DNA of 43,360 nucleotides from Bacteroidia bacterium. Its GTDB lineage: Bacteria > Bacteroidota > Bacteroidia > Palsa-965. The notes beneath the pieces are model-generated. The model was not told where the DNA came from and ran no database searches. It saw only the letters and a list, made by a program, of their open reading frames with translations. The stretch is from contig JAKLJE010000014.1 in NCBI GenBank assembly GCA_023151315.1, positions 65,840 to 109,199 on the forward strand, written 5' to 3'. This document shows, one piece after another, positions 16,477 to 24,354 of this stretch. The position numbers and the translations under genes were made by a program. The first letter of the stretch is position 1. Each line of letters begins with the position of its first letter.

Positions 16477-17541
16477 TTACATTGCGTTGATAATGGCTTT
16501 GCACTTCAACTGTTCAATCTGAAAACGCAGATTGGCTGAAACTGTTGGAGTGAATGGAGAGAATTCCAGTTTATTCCATTTTGCATCAGATGCAAGGGCT
16601 GCGTTAAGTTGATCTGCGGCTGCTGACACTTCGTTATTTAGCGCCTGAAGATCTTCGCCTGTAATAGGATCGTTTTTCGGAATAACCCCCGGATCTTTTA
16701 CCGCGATGTAAGCTGCAACAGCTTTGTCACACGCTGTTTTGAATTTTTCGATGGCAGTTGATGAAGTTCCTGTTGAATCGGCGGACTTCAACTGCTCTGT
16801 AAGTTGCAGCACCATTGCGGAGTTGTTGTTTTCGATTGTCGTCATCGAATCCATTACATTTTTACTGGAACTATGGAATGACAACAGCATCATGAATCCG
16901 CCCACGCACGCAAATAGAAAACCGTTACTGATGGAAGCGAGTCGTGTTGCAGGATTCCTCAATCCGTTCATCATATACAACGGAAGGAAAATGATGAAGA
17001 AGAATCCGAACGCAACAATCATCAGAGACGCTCCCGGCCAGTGCATGATTTTGAAGAATGCTCCGTTACAAAGAAGGAACGCAGCGATGAGTCCGATAAT
17101 TGAAACTACTCTTCCTTTCTTTTCTGTTTGTTCTTTGAATTGTGTGTAGAAGAAATAAGGAACGAACAGGAATGTGAGAACGAGTGTTCCTGCAATAAGC
17201 AGGACATTGGCTCCGGGCCAGTGTTGTATTTTAAACAACGAGCCCAACACAAGCGCCATGCTTGCGAATGTTCCGGTGATATATGCTATTTTTTTCATCT
17301 TGTTGAAATAAGGTTGGTTAATTAGAAAGAGCGTTTCATCCTGAATCTGTTGCAGACCGTTATGGCCAAAGGCTTCCAGTGCCTTGAGGTAAACCTGCTC
17401 GAACGGCCGTTGATCATCTGTTTGTTCAATGAAACAGCAGATGTGATCGAGCAGATCATCCTCAAGACTTTTCAGAGAGATACCGCGGTTGCGGATATCT
17501 TCTGCAATGAAATCGATTTGTTCGTCCGTGAGACTACGCAT
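16477..17541 (-). CDS. HAAS-like membrane protein with duplicated GldL-type FKI-x-HWPGA motif
   Basis: A 354-aa inner-membrane protein. The ATG at 17541 (MRSLTDEQIDFIAEDI) is chosen: it overlaps the stop of the PadR gene by 8 bp, and the longer open frame upstream is the PadR gene read in another frame. Residues 1-75 form a helical domain like the HAAS domains that accompany PadR regulators (LEDDLLDHICCFIEQ). Five hydrophobic spans lie between about 80 and 245. The motif FKI-x-HWPGA occurs twice, at about 100 (FKIQHWPGANVLL) and 161 (FKIMHWPGASLMI); the same motif is characteristic of the first membrane helix of GldL. The C-terminal 110 residues are soluble and helical (SMTTIENNNSAMVLQLTEQ...). 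Function unknown; probably controlled by the adjacent PadR. Confidence 0.78.
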   Translation of the reverse strand: MRSLTDEQIDFIAEDIRNRGISLKSLEDDLLDHICCFIEQTDDQRPFEQVYLKALEAFGHNGLQQIQDETLFLINQPYFNKMKKIAYITGTFASMALVLGSLFKIQHWPGANVLLIAGTLVLTFLFVPYFFYTQFKEQTEKKGRVVSIIGLIAAFLLCNGAFFKIMHWPGASLMIVAFGFFFIIFLPLYMMNGLRNPATRLASISNGFLFACVGGFMMLLSFHSSSKNVMDSMTTIENNNSAMVLQLTEQLKSADSTGTSSTAIEKFKTACDKAVAAYIAVKDPGVIPKNDPITGEDLQALNNEVSAAADQLNAALASDAKWNKLEFSPFTPTVSANLRFQIEQLKCKAIINAM

Positions 17542-17878
17542 GGTGTGGCCCCGGAGTACCTTCGAAGAGAATGCGCATCGTTCCCAGGAAATCGGCCATC
17601 TCGCTGAGTTTGCGTTTTGCATTTGCGCGACCTTCAGTGGTGAGTTTGTAGTACTTCCTCACACGTCGGCCGATGTGCATGGTTTCAGTAACTACAATTC
17701 CTTCCGCTTCGAGCGCGTGCAATGTAGGATAGAGCGCACCTTCGGTGATCTGAATTTTCCCGTCGGTCAATTCTTTCACACGTTGAGTGATTTCGTATCC
17801 GTACATTTTGCCTTCTTCTTTAAGCAGTTTCAGAACAATCGTTTTCAGAGTTCCGCGAACTAATTCATTTGAATACAT
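17534..17878 (-). CDS. PadR-family transcriptional regulator
   Basis: A 114-aa winged-helix repressor. Residues 3-80 show the family core: ELVRGTLKTIVLKLLKEEGKMYGYEITQRV, then TEGALYPTLHALEAEGIVV and RRVRKYYKLTTEGR. The C-terminal helix (ANAKRKLSEMADFLGTMRIL) should form the dimer interface. The ATG at 17878 is used; a TTG two codons upstream is possible. It overlaps the membrane-protein gene by 8 bp (ATGCGTAG), the usual PadR/target pair arrangement. A perfect ATACATAA/TTATGTAT inverted repeat sits 9 bases upstream of the start and is the likely autoregulatory operator. Confidence 0.92.
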   Translation of the reverse strand: MYSNELVRGTLKTIVLKLLKEEGKMYGYEITQRVKELTDGKIQITEGALYPTLHALEAEGIVVTETMHIGRRVRKYYKLTTEGRANAKRKLSEMADFLGTMRILFEGTPGPHHA

Positions 17879-17886
17879 ATGCAATT

Positions 17887-17907
17887 ATACATAAGAATGT
17901 TATGTAT
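17887..17907. promoter_or_regulatory. PadR operator candidate
   Basis: ATACATAA (17887-17894), a 5-base spacer, then TTATGTAT (17900-17907) form a perfect 8-bp inverted repeat 9 bases upstream of the PadR start codon. PadR proteins bind ATAC/ATGT-type palindromes at their own promoters, so this is the expected autoregulatory site. Confidence 0.65.
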
Positions 17908-17970
17908 GGTTACACCGATGCATAAGAAACTTAGGTAAATTATTGTAAGTGGCTGGAGGATAGGGGTATA

Positions 17971-18096
17971 AATTGGGGATTCGGGAATCGGGATTCGGGG
18001 ATTCGGCAATCGGGATTCGGTAATCGGGATTCGGTAATCGGGGATTCGGCAATTGGGGATTCGGTAATCGGGGATTCGGCAATTGGGATTCGGGGG
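17971..18096. repeat. 14-15 bp tandem repeat (minisatellite)
   Basis: About eight to nine copies of AATYGGGGATTCGGY, with small length changes of one base in the G run and single-base variation at the last position (C, T or G). Reverse-strand translation gives a spurious proline/asparagine-rich peptide, which is not a gene. Copy number is likely to vary between strains. Confidence 0.9.
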
Positions 18097-18210
18097 TCTG
18101 TTACTGTAAACGAGCTAACGGTAAACCGAAATAAGTGTTTACAGACGATTGCACGCGGTGTAAATTATGGACGCCATGCAATGAAGGATTAGCTTTGGGC
18201 GGGAGAGATT

Positions 18211-18236
18211 AAAGGTGTGGATTAATCCACACCTTT
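18211..18236. terminator. perfect 26-bp palindrome, possible bidirectional terminator
   Basis: AAAGGTGTGGATT (18211-18223) is followed directly by its exact reverse complement (18224-18236). With a minimal loop the RNA has a stem of about 11 bp ending in CCTTT on either strand. No adjacent protein gene needs it, so it may end a non-coding transcript. Confidence 0.5.
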
Positions 18237-18378
18237 CTATAAAAATAATCTGACCTAATCTTATCACCCCGTACTCATTAGTACCATCCACTAAGCATTA
18301 CAAGTGACTCGCATATCGCAGGTGAAAGTGGAACACATATGCAGTGATTCTTACTGGTCACCACTTGAACATGGTTCA

Positions 18379-18463
18379 TCCCGCGTGAGGGATTGAGGCG
18401 GCACCCCGCAGTTTACGAGGAGTAGAGCCGAAAGCCCGACCCGACGAAGGAGGGACACGCCCT
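18379..18463. other. GC-rich structured element (ncRNA or REP-like candidate)
   Basis: A compact stretch of markedly higher GC content inside AT-richer flanks, with several complementary short arms: CCGC (18381) with GCGG (18398), GGCGG/CACCCCGC, GAGCCGAAAGCCCGACCCG, and GGGACACGCCC near its end. There is no open frame. It resembles, from memory only, GC-rich dispersed elements of Bacteroidota genomes. Orientation and boundaries are uncertain. Confidence 0.4.
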
Positions 18464-18511
18464 GGAAATCAAACTCAACATTGTTATGTTTCTGCTAACT
18501 CAAACGTGAAA

Positions 18512-18543
18512 TTTGCGAATGACGTGAATGCTTCCTTTCTTTG
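18512..18543 (+). promoter_or_regulatory. promoter candidate upstream of the PAS-SpoIIE gene
   Basis: TTTG at 18512-18515 and TTTCTTTG at 18536-18543 are separated by 20 bases, the spacing expected for Bacteroidota -33 and -7 boxes. The -7 box has one mismatch to TAnnTTTG. It would give a leader of about 190 bases before the ATG at 18738. Confidence 0.45.
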
Positions 18544-18737
18544 TACCACTTCAACAATGACAACGTTAAGCACATACAACAGCTTTAACTGCTATCAGCC
18601 GATTCGATTTATTGGCTGGTATTGCCATGTCATGCGTCCGATGGTGATGAATTGCCGATAGGCGGTTGCACCGGTTTCCGAAAAAAATTTCTCAGAGTAT
18701 TTAACTGACACGGTAACGTGTTTTAATTTATTACGTC

Positions 18738-19892
18738 ATGAACACATTGGCGGAAAAAGTGCTGCAACAACTGGGCAGTATAGTAGTGATACTGGATGAA
18801 GAAGGCGATGCGCAATATGTAAGTCCTTCGGTGAAGAACGTTTTGGGATTTGAACCTCACTTTCTGTTGGGAAGCGGATGGTTGACGCATACGCGTATGA
18901 ATGAAGCGGAGCGTGTGATTGTGAAGAGCGATTTGAGAAAGATTGCGGAAGGAATTCAGAAGAATCATTCTTACGAACGCATGTTGCGCACATCGTCGGG
19001 CGGACAAAAATGGATACACTGGAATACAGTATCAGCAGATGATGGAAAATTTATCGGCATCGGTTACGACATCACGCAGCAGAAGCAGCGAGAAGATTTA
19101 CTGACGCAACGCACGAAGGATTTACAAGAGCGAAATCAGGAAATGGAAAGCGGATTGCGTTATGCCCAACGCATACAATCTGCAATACTGCCGCAGGAGA
19201 ATGAACTGAAACGAAAATTCAGAGATGCATTTGTGTATTACAAACCGAAAGATATTGTGAGCGGTGATTTCTGGTGGTTGCATGAAACGGAAGATTCCGT
19301 TTACGTAGCAGTGATCGATTGCACGGGTCATGGAATTCCGGGTGCATTGATGTCGGTGTTGGCGCATTCTGTTTTCAGAGAAGTTTTTATCAATAGAAAT
19401 CCGGGAAGCACGGCGCGCATATTGGAGTTGCTGGATGAAGAGTTGTTCATTGCGTTGAACAAGGAGCATCCGCACAATCCTTATCCGGACGGAATGGATG
19501 TGGCGTTGTGTCGTTTTTTGAAACGCAGCAATACGTTGGAATATTCCGGGGCTTATCGTCCGCTTGTACTTTTCCGTGAAGGTGTGTTGCATGAGATTGC
19601 AGCATCGCGTTATCCGATCGGTTACTACAACAACGTGCCGAAGAGGTTTGATTCCACTACAATAGAGCTGCGCAGTGATGACATGCTGTTTATGTTCAGC
19701 GATGGTTACGCCGATCAGTTCGGAGGAGAACGTGAGAAGAAACTGAACAAACGCGGATTCCGTGAGTTGCTGCAAACGATACACGCAATGAAAGGTGAGG
19801 AGCAGTCGTCGTTTCTGGATTACGCGTTGATGAACTGGAAGCAGCAGTATGCGCAGACGGATGATATTACGGTTTTAGGTATCAGAATCTGA
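18738..19892 (+). CDS. PAS-domain SpoIIE-type serine phosphatase
   Basis: A 384-aa signalling protein. Residues about 5-115 form a PAS sensor (GSIVVILDEEGDAQYVSPSVKNVLGF ... IGIGYDITQQKQRE), followed by a short coiled-coil linker (about 116-145). The SpoIIE/PP2C catalytic domain then has all metal motifs: D177 in VSGDFWW, D194 in DCTGHGIPGALMSVL, D322 in FSDGYADQFGG and D375-D376 in TDDITVLGIRI. The RYAQRIQSAILP segment before the catalytic core is typical of RsbU-like phosphatases in Bacteroidota. It should dephosphorylate an anti-sigma-factor antagonist or similar partner, but no STAS or kinase gene is nearby. No membrane span is visible, so it is probably cytoplasmic. The next gene follows after 46 bp. 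Confidence 0.9.
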   Translation: MNTLAEKVLQQLGSIVVILDEEGDAQYVSPSVKNVLGFEPHFLLGSGWLTHTRMNEAERVIVKSDLRKIAEGIQKNHSYERMLRTSSGGQKWIHWNTVSADDGKFIGIGYDITQQKQREDLLTQRTKDLQERNQEMESGLRYAQRIQSAILPQENELKRKFRDAFVYYKPKDIVSGDFWWLHETEDSVYVAVIDCTGHGIPGALMSVLAHSVFREVFINRNPGSTARILELLDEELFIALNKEHPHNPYPDGMDVALCRFLKRSNTLEYSGAYRPLVLFREGVLHEIAASRYPIGYYNNVPKRFDSTTIELRSDDMLFMFSDGYADQFGGEREKKLNKRGFRELLQTIHAMKGEEQSSFLDYALMNWKQQYAQTDDITVLGIRI

Positions 19893-19938
19893 TTGAGGCA
19901 TTGATAGGTTTTATACCTTTCGAAAACCGGAAAAGGTT

Positions 19939-20853
19939 ATGAGCGCATTGGAAAAATTAGTTCACATGAACGGACGGAAGTTCGATCTCATTTTCGGATT
20001 CGTGCTGCTGTTCGGAGGTCCGATCGCACTTACGCGTGGTGATCTTGGTGCGCATCCGGGTGCAACGGCGCTGTTCGGATTTCTGATTTACTTTATTGAA
20101 GCCTGGGCGTATAGATACAAAATGATTTCAGTGCGTTCGCGAGCGGTTGCAAATGCGTTGGCGGATCCGCGTGGAGACGGAAGTTTGCCTCAGCTCAGTT
20201 CTGTAATTATCATTGGAAGAAATGCGCGCGTTTTGCTTCGCTTGCTTTTATTCACAGTTTCCGTTGCAGCGGGAATGGAATACGTGTATGGAGAATTTGA
20301 TCCGCCAAGCAGCAACTGGATAAAAGGATTTCTGTTCGCTGCAATTCTTTTTGAAATATGGTTGTATAGTAACGTTTATTACGATTCAACGCGTAAGGAG
20401 AAAGTGAAAACCAAAAAGATGAAGGGCAATGATTCAGCAGGTCGTGTTGCAGTTCTGAGTGACAAAGAAGCAGAGTGGAGGCGGGAATATTCTTCGTTTA
20501 CTGAAAGGAGTTATCATTTGTACAAAGAAGTTGCAGCAGATTGTATTCTTATGATTACCGGATTGATGTTTGCGCATTCTTATTGGAGTTCAAGTTTGAA
20601 ATTCTTTTCCAATGCAATTGATGATGCGCATGACAAAGGAGTAAGCCCGGGTTCAATTTTGTGGACGATGTTCTTCGTTACCACTCTGACTTCATTCTTT
20701 GTGCTTTTTCCAGCACGACTTGTTTATTGGGCAGAGGAGAACTGGAATCCCGAATCCGGGAAGAAGAAGAGAATCCGCTGGAGCATTTTCTTTGCTTTTG
20801 CCGGACTCACGGCACCTGTTTACTATCATTATGTGCGGACGTATTTTTTTTGA
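19939..20853 (+). CDS. polytopic membrane protein of unknown function
   Basis: A 304-aa inner-membrane protein that I do not recognise. Hydrophobic segments lie at about residues 15-32, 40-58, 95-113, 127-146, 200-216, 237-258 and 279-297. The central soluble loop (about 150-195, KEKVKTKKMKGNDSAGRVAVLSDKEAEWRREYSSF) is strongly charged. The ATG at 19939 is preceded by GGAAAAGG, a purine-rich stretch. It follows the PAS-SpoIIE phosphatase by 46 bp on the same strand, so the two may be co-transcribed and this protein could be an input or output of that phosphatase. The link rests only on position. Confidence 0.7.
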   Translation: MSALEKLVHMNGRKFDLIFGFVLLFGGPIALTRGDLGAHPGATALFGFLIYFIEAWAYRYKMISVRSRAVANALADPRGDGSLPQLSSVIIIGRNARVLLRLLLFTVSVAAGMEYVYGEFDPPSSNWIKGFLFAAILFEIWLYSNVYYDSTRKEKVKTKKMKGNDSAGRVAVLSDKEAEWRREYSSFTERSYHLYKEVAADCILMITGLMFAHSYWSSSLKFFSNAIDDAHDKGVSPGSILWTMFFVTTLTSFFVLFPARLVYWAEENWNPESGKKKRIRWSIFFAFAGLTAPVYYHYVRTYFF

Positions 20854-21047
20854 TTGAGGTGCGATTGTCTCAGACGAGCACGTTGACCGATGCCTTGCGA
20901 CAAATTCCTGCAGGCGTAAGCAATATGTGATTTTGTGCAACTGAGCTTATTTTCAGAATTTTATATACAGAGGGAGTTATAGTGACAAGAAGTTCTATGT
21001 AGTTTCCATCAAACGCATTATGACCGGAGAGCGCTTAAATCACGTAT

Positions 21048-21067
21048 TTTAGACAATTATAACTTTA
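21048..21067 (+). promoter_or_regulatory. hsdM promoter region with TTTAGACAATT motif
   Basis: TTTAGACAATT (21048-21058) closely matches the 11-bp repeat found before hsdR. It directly abuts TAACTTTA (21060-21067), one base off a TAnnTTTG -7 box, 21 bases before the hsdM ATG. A protein bound here would interfere with the promoter. Confidence 0.4.
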
Positions 21068-21088
21068 GTAAAAACAGACAATAATTCA

Positions 21089-22897
21089 ATGAGTTTAAAT
21101 ACACAAAATCTTCAATCAATTATAAACTTCATCTGGACCGTTGCAGACGATGTGCTGATTAATAAATTTCTTGAAAATCAATACCAAGACGTAATACTTC
21201 CGATGACGGTATTGAGACGTTTGGACTTGGCTCTTGAACCGACCAAAGACCGGGTTTTAAAAACACATAACGAGTTTAAAAGCAAGATTGATAATGTATC
21301 CGGACTATTGACAAGTGAATTACACGGAAGCGGCTTGGCGTTTTATAACACTTCGCAGTTCACCATGAAAAAACTGCTTGCTGACCCTAAGAATATTGAT
21401 GCGAACTTTTTAGACTACTTAAATGGCTTTTCGGAAAACGTACAAGACATTATTGCAAAATTCAAATTCCGCAATCAATTAAAAACATTCGAAGATACAG
21501 GCATAACCTTTTCTCTTATTGAAAAATTCTGCAATCCGAAAGTTGAATTAAGTCCCGACAAAATATCACCTATGGCAATGGGTTATATGTTTGAGGATTT
21601 GATACGCAGATTCAACGAGAAAACAAATGCAGCAGCAGGACGACACTTTACACCAAGAGAAATTATTGAGTTAATGACGCATTTGGTGTATCTGCCAGTA
21701 AAAGACAAAATCAAGAAAGGAACTTTTCTTGTGTATGACCCTTGCGCTGGTTCAGGTGCAATGCTTACACAATCAAAACTATTCGCAACAAACCCGGAAG
21801 GAGAAATAAAATCAAAAGCAACATTTCATTTATACGGACAGGAAAACACTGGCGAAATGTACGCCACTTGTAAATCGGATATGTTGCTGAAAGGTGAAGA
21901 CCCGGACAAAATAAAGTTTGGTTCTACGCTAAGCGAATATGGTTTCGATGCCGATTTGAAATTCAATTTTATGCTCACCAATCCGCCATATGGCACAACA
22001 TGGAAGCAGGATATAGAAAACTTAAACGTTGGTAGTGAAAAAAAAGTAAGCATTATTGATAAACGCTTTAATCTTAAAATCAAAAATTTCAAAGGCGAAC
22101 TGGAAGAAACTTGTTTGACGTCACGAAGCAGCGATGGCCAATTAATGTTCATGCTTCATATGCTTTCAAAAATGAAGGACCCAAAAGATGGTGGAAGTAG
22201 AATAGCTTCAGTACATAATGGTTCTGCACTATTTACTGGGGAAGCAGGAAGTGGTGAAAGTGGAATTAGGCAATACATTTTAGAAAACGATTTATTGGAA
22301 TGTATTATTCAATTGCCAAATGACATCTTTTACAACACAGGTATTGCGACTTATATCTGGATTTTGAGCAACGTAAAGGAAGAAAGACGAAAAGGGAAAG
22401 TACAACTCATTAATGCTTCTTCTGACCGCTATTTTAAAAAGATGCACAAACCAATTGGAGATAAGAGTAATGAGTTAACATCCGAACATATTGAGTCTAT
22501 TCAAAAACTTTACTTTGAATTCAAAGAAAATGAATACTCGAAAATATTCTCAAATAAAGAGTTTGGGTATTATCAAGTGGTAATTCATCAGCCTGAAAGA
22601 GATGGGGAAGGTAAAATTATAACTGATACTAAAGGGAAACCGAAATCTGATATTAATTTGAAAGATTACGAAAACATCCCAATGACAGAAAATATTGAAG
22701 AATATTTTAAAAGGGAAGTAGTGCCTTTTGTCCCTGATGCATGGTATGACGACAATAAAATTAAAGTCGGCTTTGAAATTCCTTTTAACAAACATTTCTA
22801 TCAGCACAGGAGCCTACGTTCATTAGAGGAAATTGCCACTGATATACTCAAGCTGGAACAAGAAACAGATGGATTACTTCAGGAAATTATTGAATGA
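21089..22897 (+). CDS. hsdM: type I restriction-modification methyltransferase subunit
   Basis: A 602-aa N6-adenine DNA methyltransferase subunit. The N-terminal helical HsdM domain (residues 1-165) starts NLQSIINFIWTVADDVL and includes MTVLRRLDLALEPTKDRVL. The catalytic domain has the SAM-binding motif I at D217 (DPCAGSGAMLTQ) and motif IV at N298 (NPPYGTTW). The SPMAMGYMFEDLIRRF and RHFTPREIIELMTHLV segments before motif I are family hallmarks. It should work as M2S with HsdS for methylation and add HsdR for restriction. The stop codon overlaps the hsdS start (ATGATGA). It is longer than the shortest HsdM proteins because of a C-terminal extension (about 490-602). Confidence 0.96.
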   Translation: MSLNTQNLQSIINFIWTVADDVLINKFLENQYQDVILPMTVLRRLDLALEPTKDRVLKTHNEFKSKIDNVSGLLTSELHGSGLAFYNTSQFTMKKLLADPKNIDANFLDYLNGFSENVQDIIAKFKFRNQLKTFEDTGITFSLIEKFCNPKVELSPDKISPMAMGYMFEDLIRRFNEKTNAAAGRHFTPREIIELMTHLVYLPVKDKIKKGTFLVYDPCAGSGAMLTQSKLFATNPEGEIKSKATFHLYGQENTGEMYATCKSDMLLKGEDPDKIKFGSTLSEYGFDADLKFNFMLTNPPYGTTWKQDIENLNVGSEKKVSIIDKRFNLKIKNFKGELEETCLTSRSSDGQLMFMLHMLSKMKDPKDGGSRIASVHNGSALFTGEAGSGESGIRQYILENDLLECIIQLPNDIFYNTGIATYIWILSNVKEERRKGKVQLINASSDRYFKKMHKPIGDKSNELTSEHIESIQKLYFEFKENEYSKIFSNKEFGYYQVVIHQPERDGEGKIITDTKGKPKSDINLKDYENIPMTENIEEYFKREVVPFVPDAWYDDNKIKVGFEIPFNKHFYQHRSLRSLEEIATDILKLEQETDGLLQEIIE

Positions 22898-24354
22898 TGA
22901 AGAATTATAAACGCTACGAAAAATATAAAGATTGTGACCTCATTTGGTTAAACAAAGTCCCTGAACATTGGGAAATTTTATCGTTCAGGAATATTCTGAT
23001 TGAACGAAATGAAAAAAACAGCCCAATTAAAAGCAAAGAGAGACTATCGTTATCTATAAAGAGCGGAGTGACATTGTATGCTGATAAAACAACAAATCTT
23101 GATCGCTTTAAAGATGACTTCTCTAAATATAAATTAGCACATGAAGGTGACTTGGTCATGAATAGTATGAATATGATTGTTGGTGCTGTTGGTGTTTCTA
23201 ACTATTTTGGTTGTGTAAGTCCTATTTATTACACTTTCGCAAGCCAACGAAGCAATTCCAATTCAACGAAGTTTTACGAGTATTTATTTAGGAGTAAAGT
23301 TGTTCAAGGTGTTTTGTTTAGCCTTGGAAGAGGTTTAATTGCAAAAGATAGAGGGGACGGCAAATACAATACTTTACGTTTAAAAGTATCAAGAAGTGAT
23401 TTACGTTCTTTAAAACTACCAAATCCTAATTTCACTGAACAAACTCAAATAGCCTCTTTTCTTAACTATAAGACTAGAAAAATTAACCGTTTTATATTTA
23501 AGAAGCAGCAATTAATTAAACTACTTAACGAACAAAAAGCAGCCATCATTAACCAGGCTGTTACAAAAGGATTAAATACAAACGTCAAACTAAAATCATC
23601 GGGTATAAAATGGTTAGGCGATATTCCTGAGCATTGGGAGGTGAAGAAGTTGAAATATGTAGCGGAAATTTACCCAAGCAATATTGACAAGCATTCAAAG
23701 GAAGGTGAAAAGACAGTAAGACTTTGCAACTATACTGATGTTTACAAACATGATTATATCAGAGATGATATGAATTTTATGGTTGCAACAGCTTCTGATG
23801 AACAAGTTGAAAGGTTTACTCTTCAAATAAATGATGTAATAATAACCAAGGATTCGGAGACAGCAAATGATATCGCTGTTCCAGCCGTTGTTAAAGAAAA
23901 TCTTGAAAATGTTGTCTGCGGCTATCACTTATCGGTAATGCGTCCAAATAAATTTATTCTTGGTGAATTCTTGTTTAGAGTTTTACAATCTAAAACAATT
24001 AACATTCAATTCGAAGTAAATGCGAATGGAGTTACAAGAGTAGGACTAGGAACATATTCTCAAAAAAATCCTAAAATTCCAATTCCACCAGTAGCAGAGC
24101 AACAAGAAATAATTGATTTTATCTTAAATGAGACCCAAAAAATAACAACCACTATTTCCACTATCGAAAAAGAGATTGCCTTGGTTGAAGAATACAAAAC
24201 CGCCTTAATAGCGGAAGCAGTTACCGGTAAAATAGATATCAGAGGATTTGAAGTTCCTGAAATGGTAGAAGAGGAAAATTATGAGGAGATAGAAGAGGAA
24301 GTTAACATTGCAGCAGAGGGTACTGCAGACTATGAAATTGAAGAAACACTATGA
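22894..24354 (+). CDS. hsdS: type I restriction-modification specificity subunit
   Basis: A 486-aa DNA-recognition subunit with the usual two-fold layout. Target-recognition domain 1 starts LNKVPEHWEILSFRNIL (about residues 18-35). A conserved helix follows (about 205-233, ending NEQKAAIINQAVTKGL). Target-recognition domain 2 starts IKWLGDIPEHWEVKKLKYV (about 248). A second helix ends EYKTALIAEAVTGKIDIRG (about 430-448). Both halves are present, so a bipartite asymmetric target is expected; the sequence does not show which. The last 38 residues are strikingly acidic (EEENYEEIEEEVNIAAEG), an odd tail for HsdS. It overlaps hsdM by 4 bp and the next gene by 4 bp. Codon use is AT-rich compared with the flanking housekeeping genes. 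Confidence 0.95.
   Translation: MMKNYKRYEKYKDCDLIWLNKVPEHWEILSFRNILIERNEKNSPIKSKERLSLSIKSGVTLYADKTTNLDRFKDDFSKYKLAHEGDLVMNSMNMIVGAVGVSNYFGCVSPIYYTFASQRSNSNSTKFYEYLFRSKVVQGVLFSLGRGLIAKDRGDGKYNTLRLKVSRSDLRSLKLPNPNFTEQTQIASFLNYKTRKINRFIFKKQQLIKLLNEQKAAIINQAVTKGLNTNVKLKSSGIKWLGDIPEHWEVKKLKYVAEIYPSNIDKHSKEGEKTVRLCNYTDVYKHDYIRDDMNFMVATASDEQVERFTLQINDVIITKDSETANDIAVPAVVKENLENVVCGYHLSVMRPNKFILGEFLFRVLQSKTINIQFEVNANGVTRVGLGTYSQKNPKIPIPPVAEQQEIIDFILNETQKITTTISTIEKEIALVEEYKTALIAEAVTGKIDIRGFEVPEMVEEENYEEIEEEVNIAAEGTADYEIEETL

Larger units (their letters stand above)
17879..18737. other. 859-bp gene-free region rich in repeats and hairpins
   Basis: No credible protein gene was found on either strand. In order it contains the PadR operator candidate (17887-17907), a GGGATTCGG minisatellite (17971-18096), an 8-bp inverted pair CTGTAAAC/GTTTACAG (18104-18111 and 18137-18144), a perfect 26-bp palindrome (18211-18236), a GC-rich structured element (18379-18463) and a promoter candidate (18512-18543). 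The remaining leader to 18737 shows only a small hairpin, CAGCC/GGCTG near 18600. Confidence 0.6.

Noticed and set aside
17900-18082. Reverse-strand open frame encoding repeated P-N-P-R-L-type residues
   Set aside because: It is only the translation of the GGGATTCGG minisatellite and has no independent coding signs.
20854-21088. Attachment site or direct repeat at the left edge of the R-M island
   Set aside because: No repeat shared with the right edge (29181-29291), no tRNA and no integrase gene were found.
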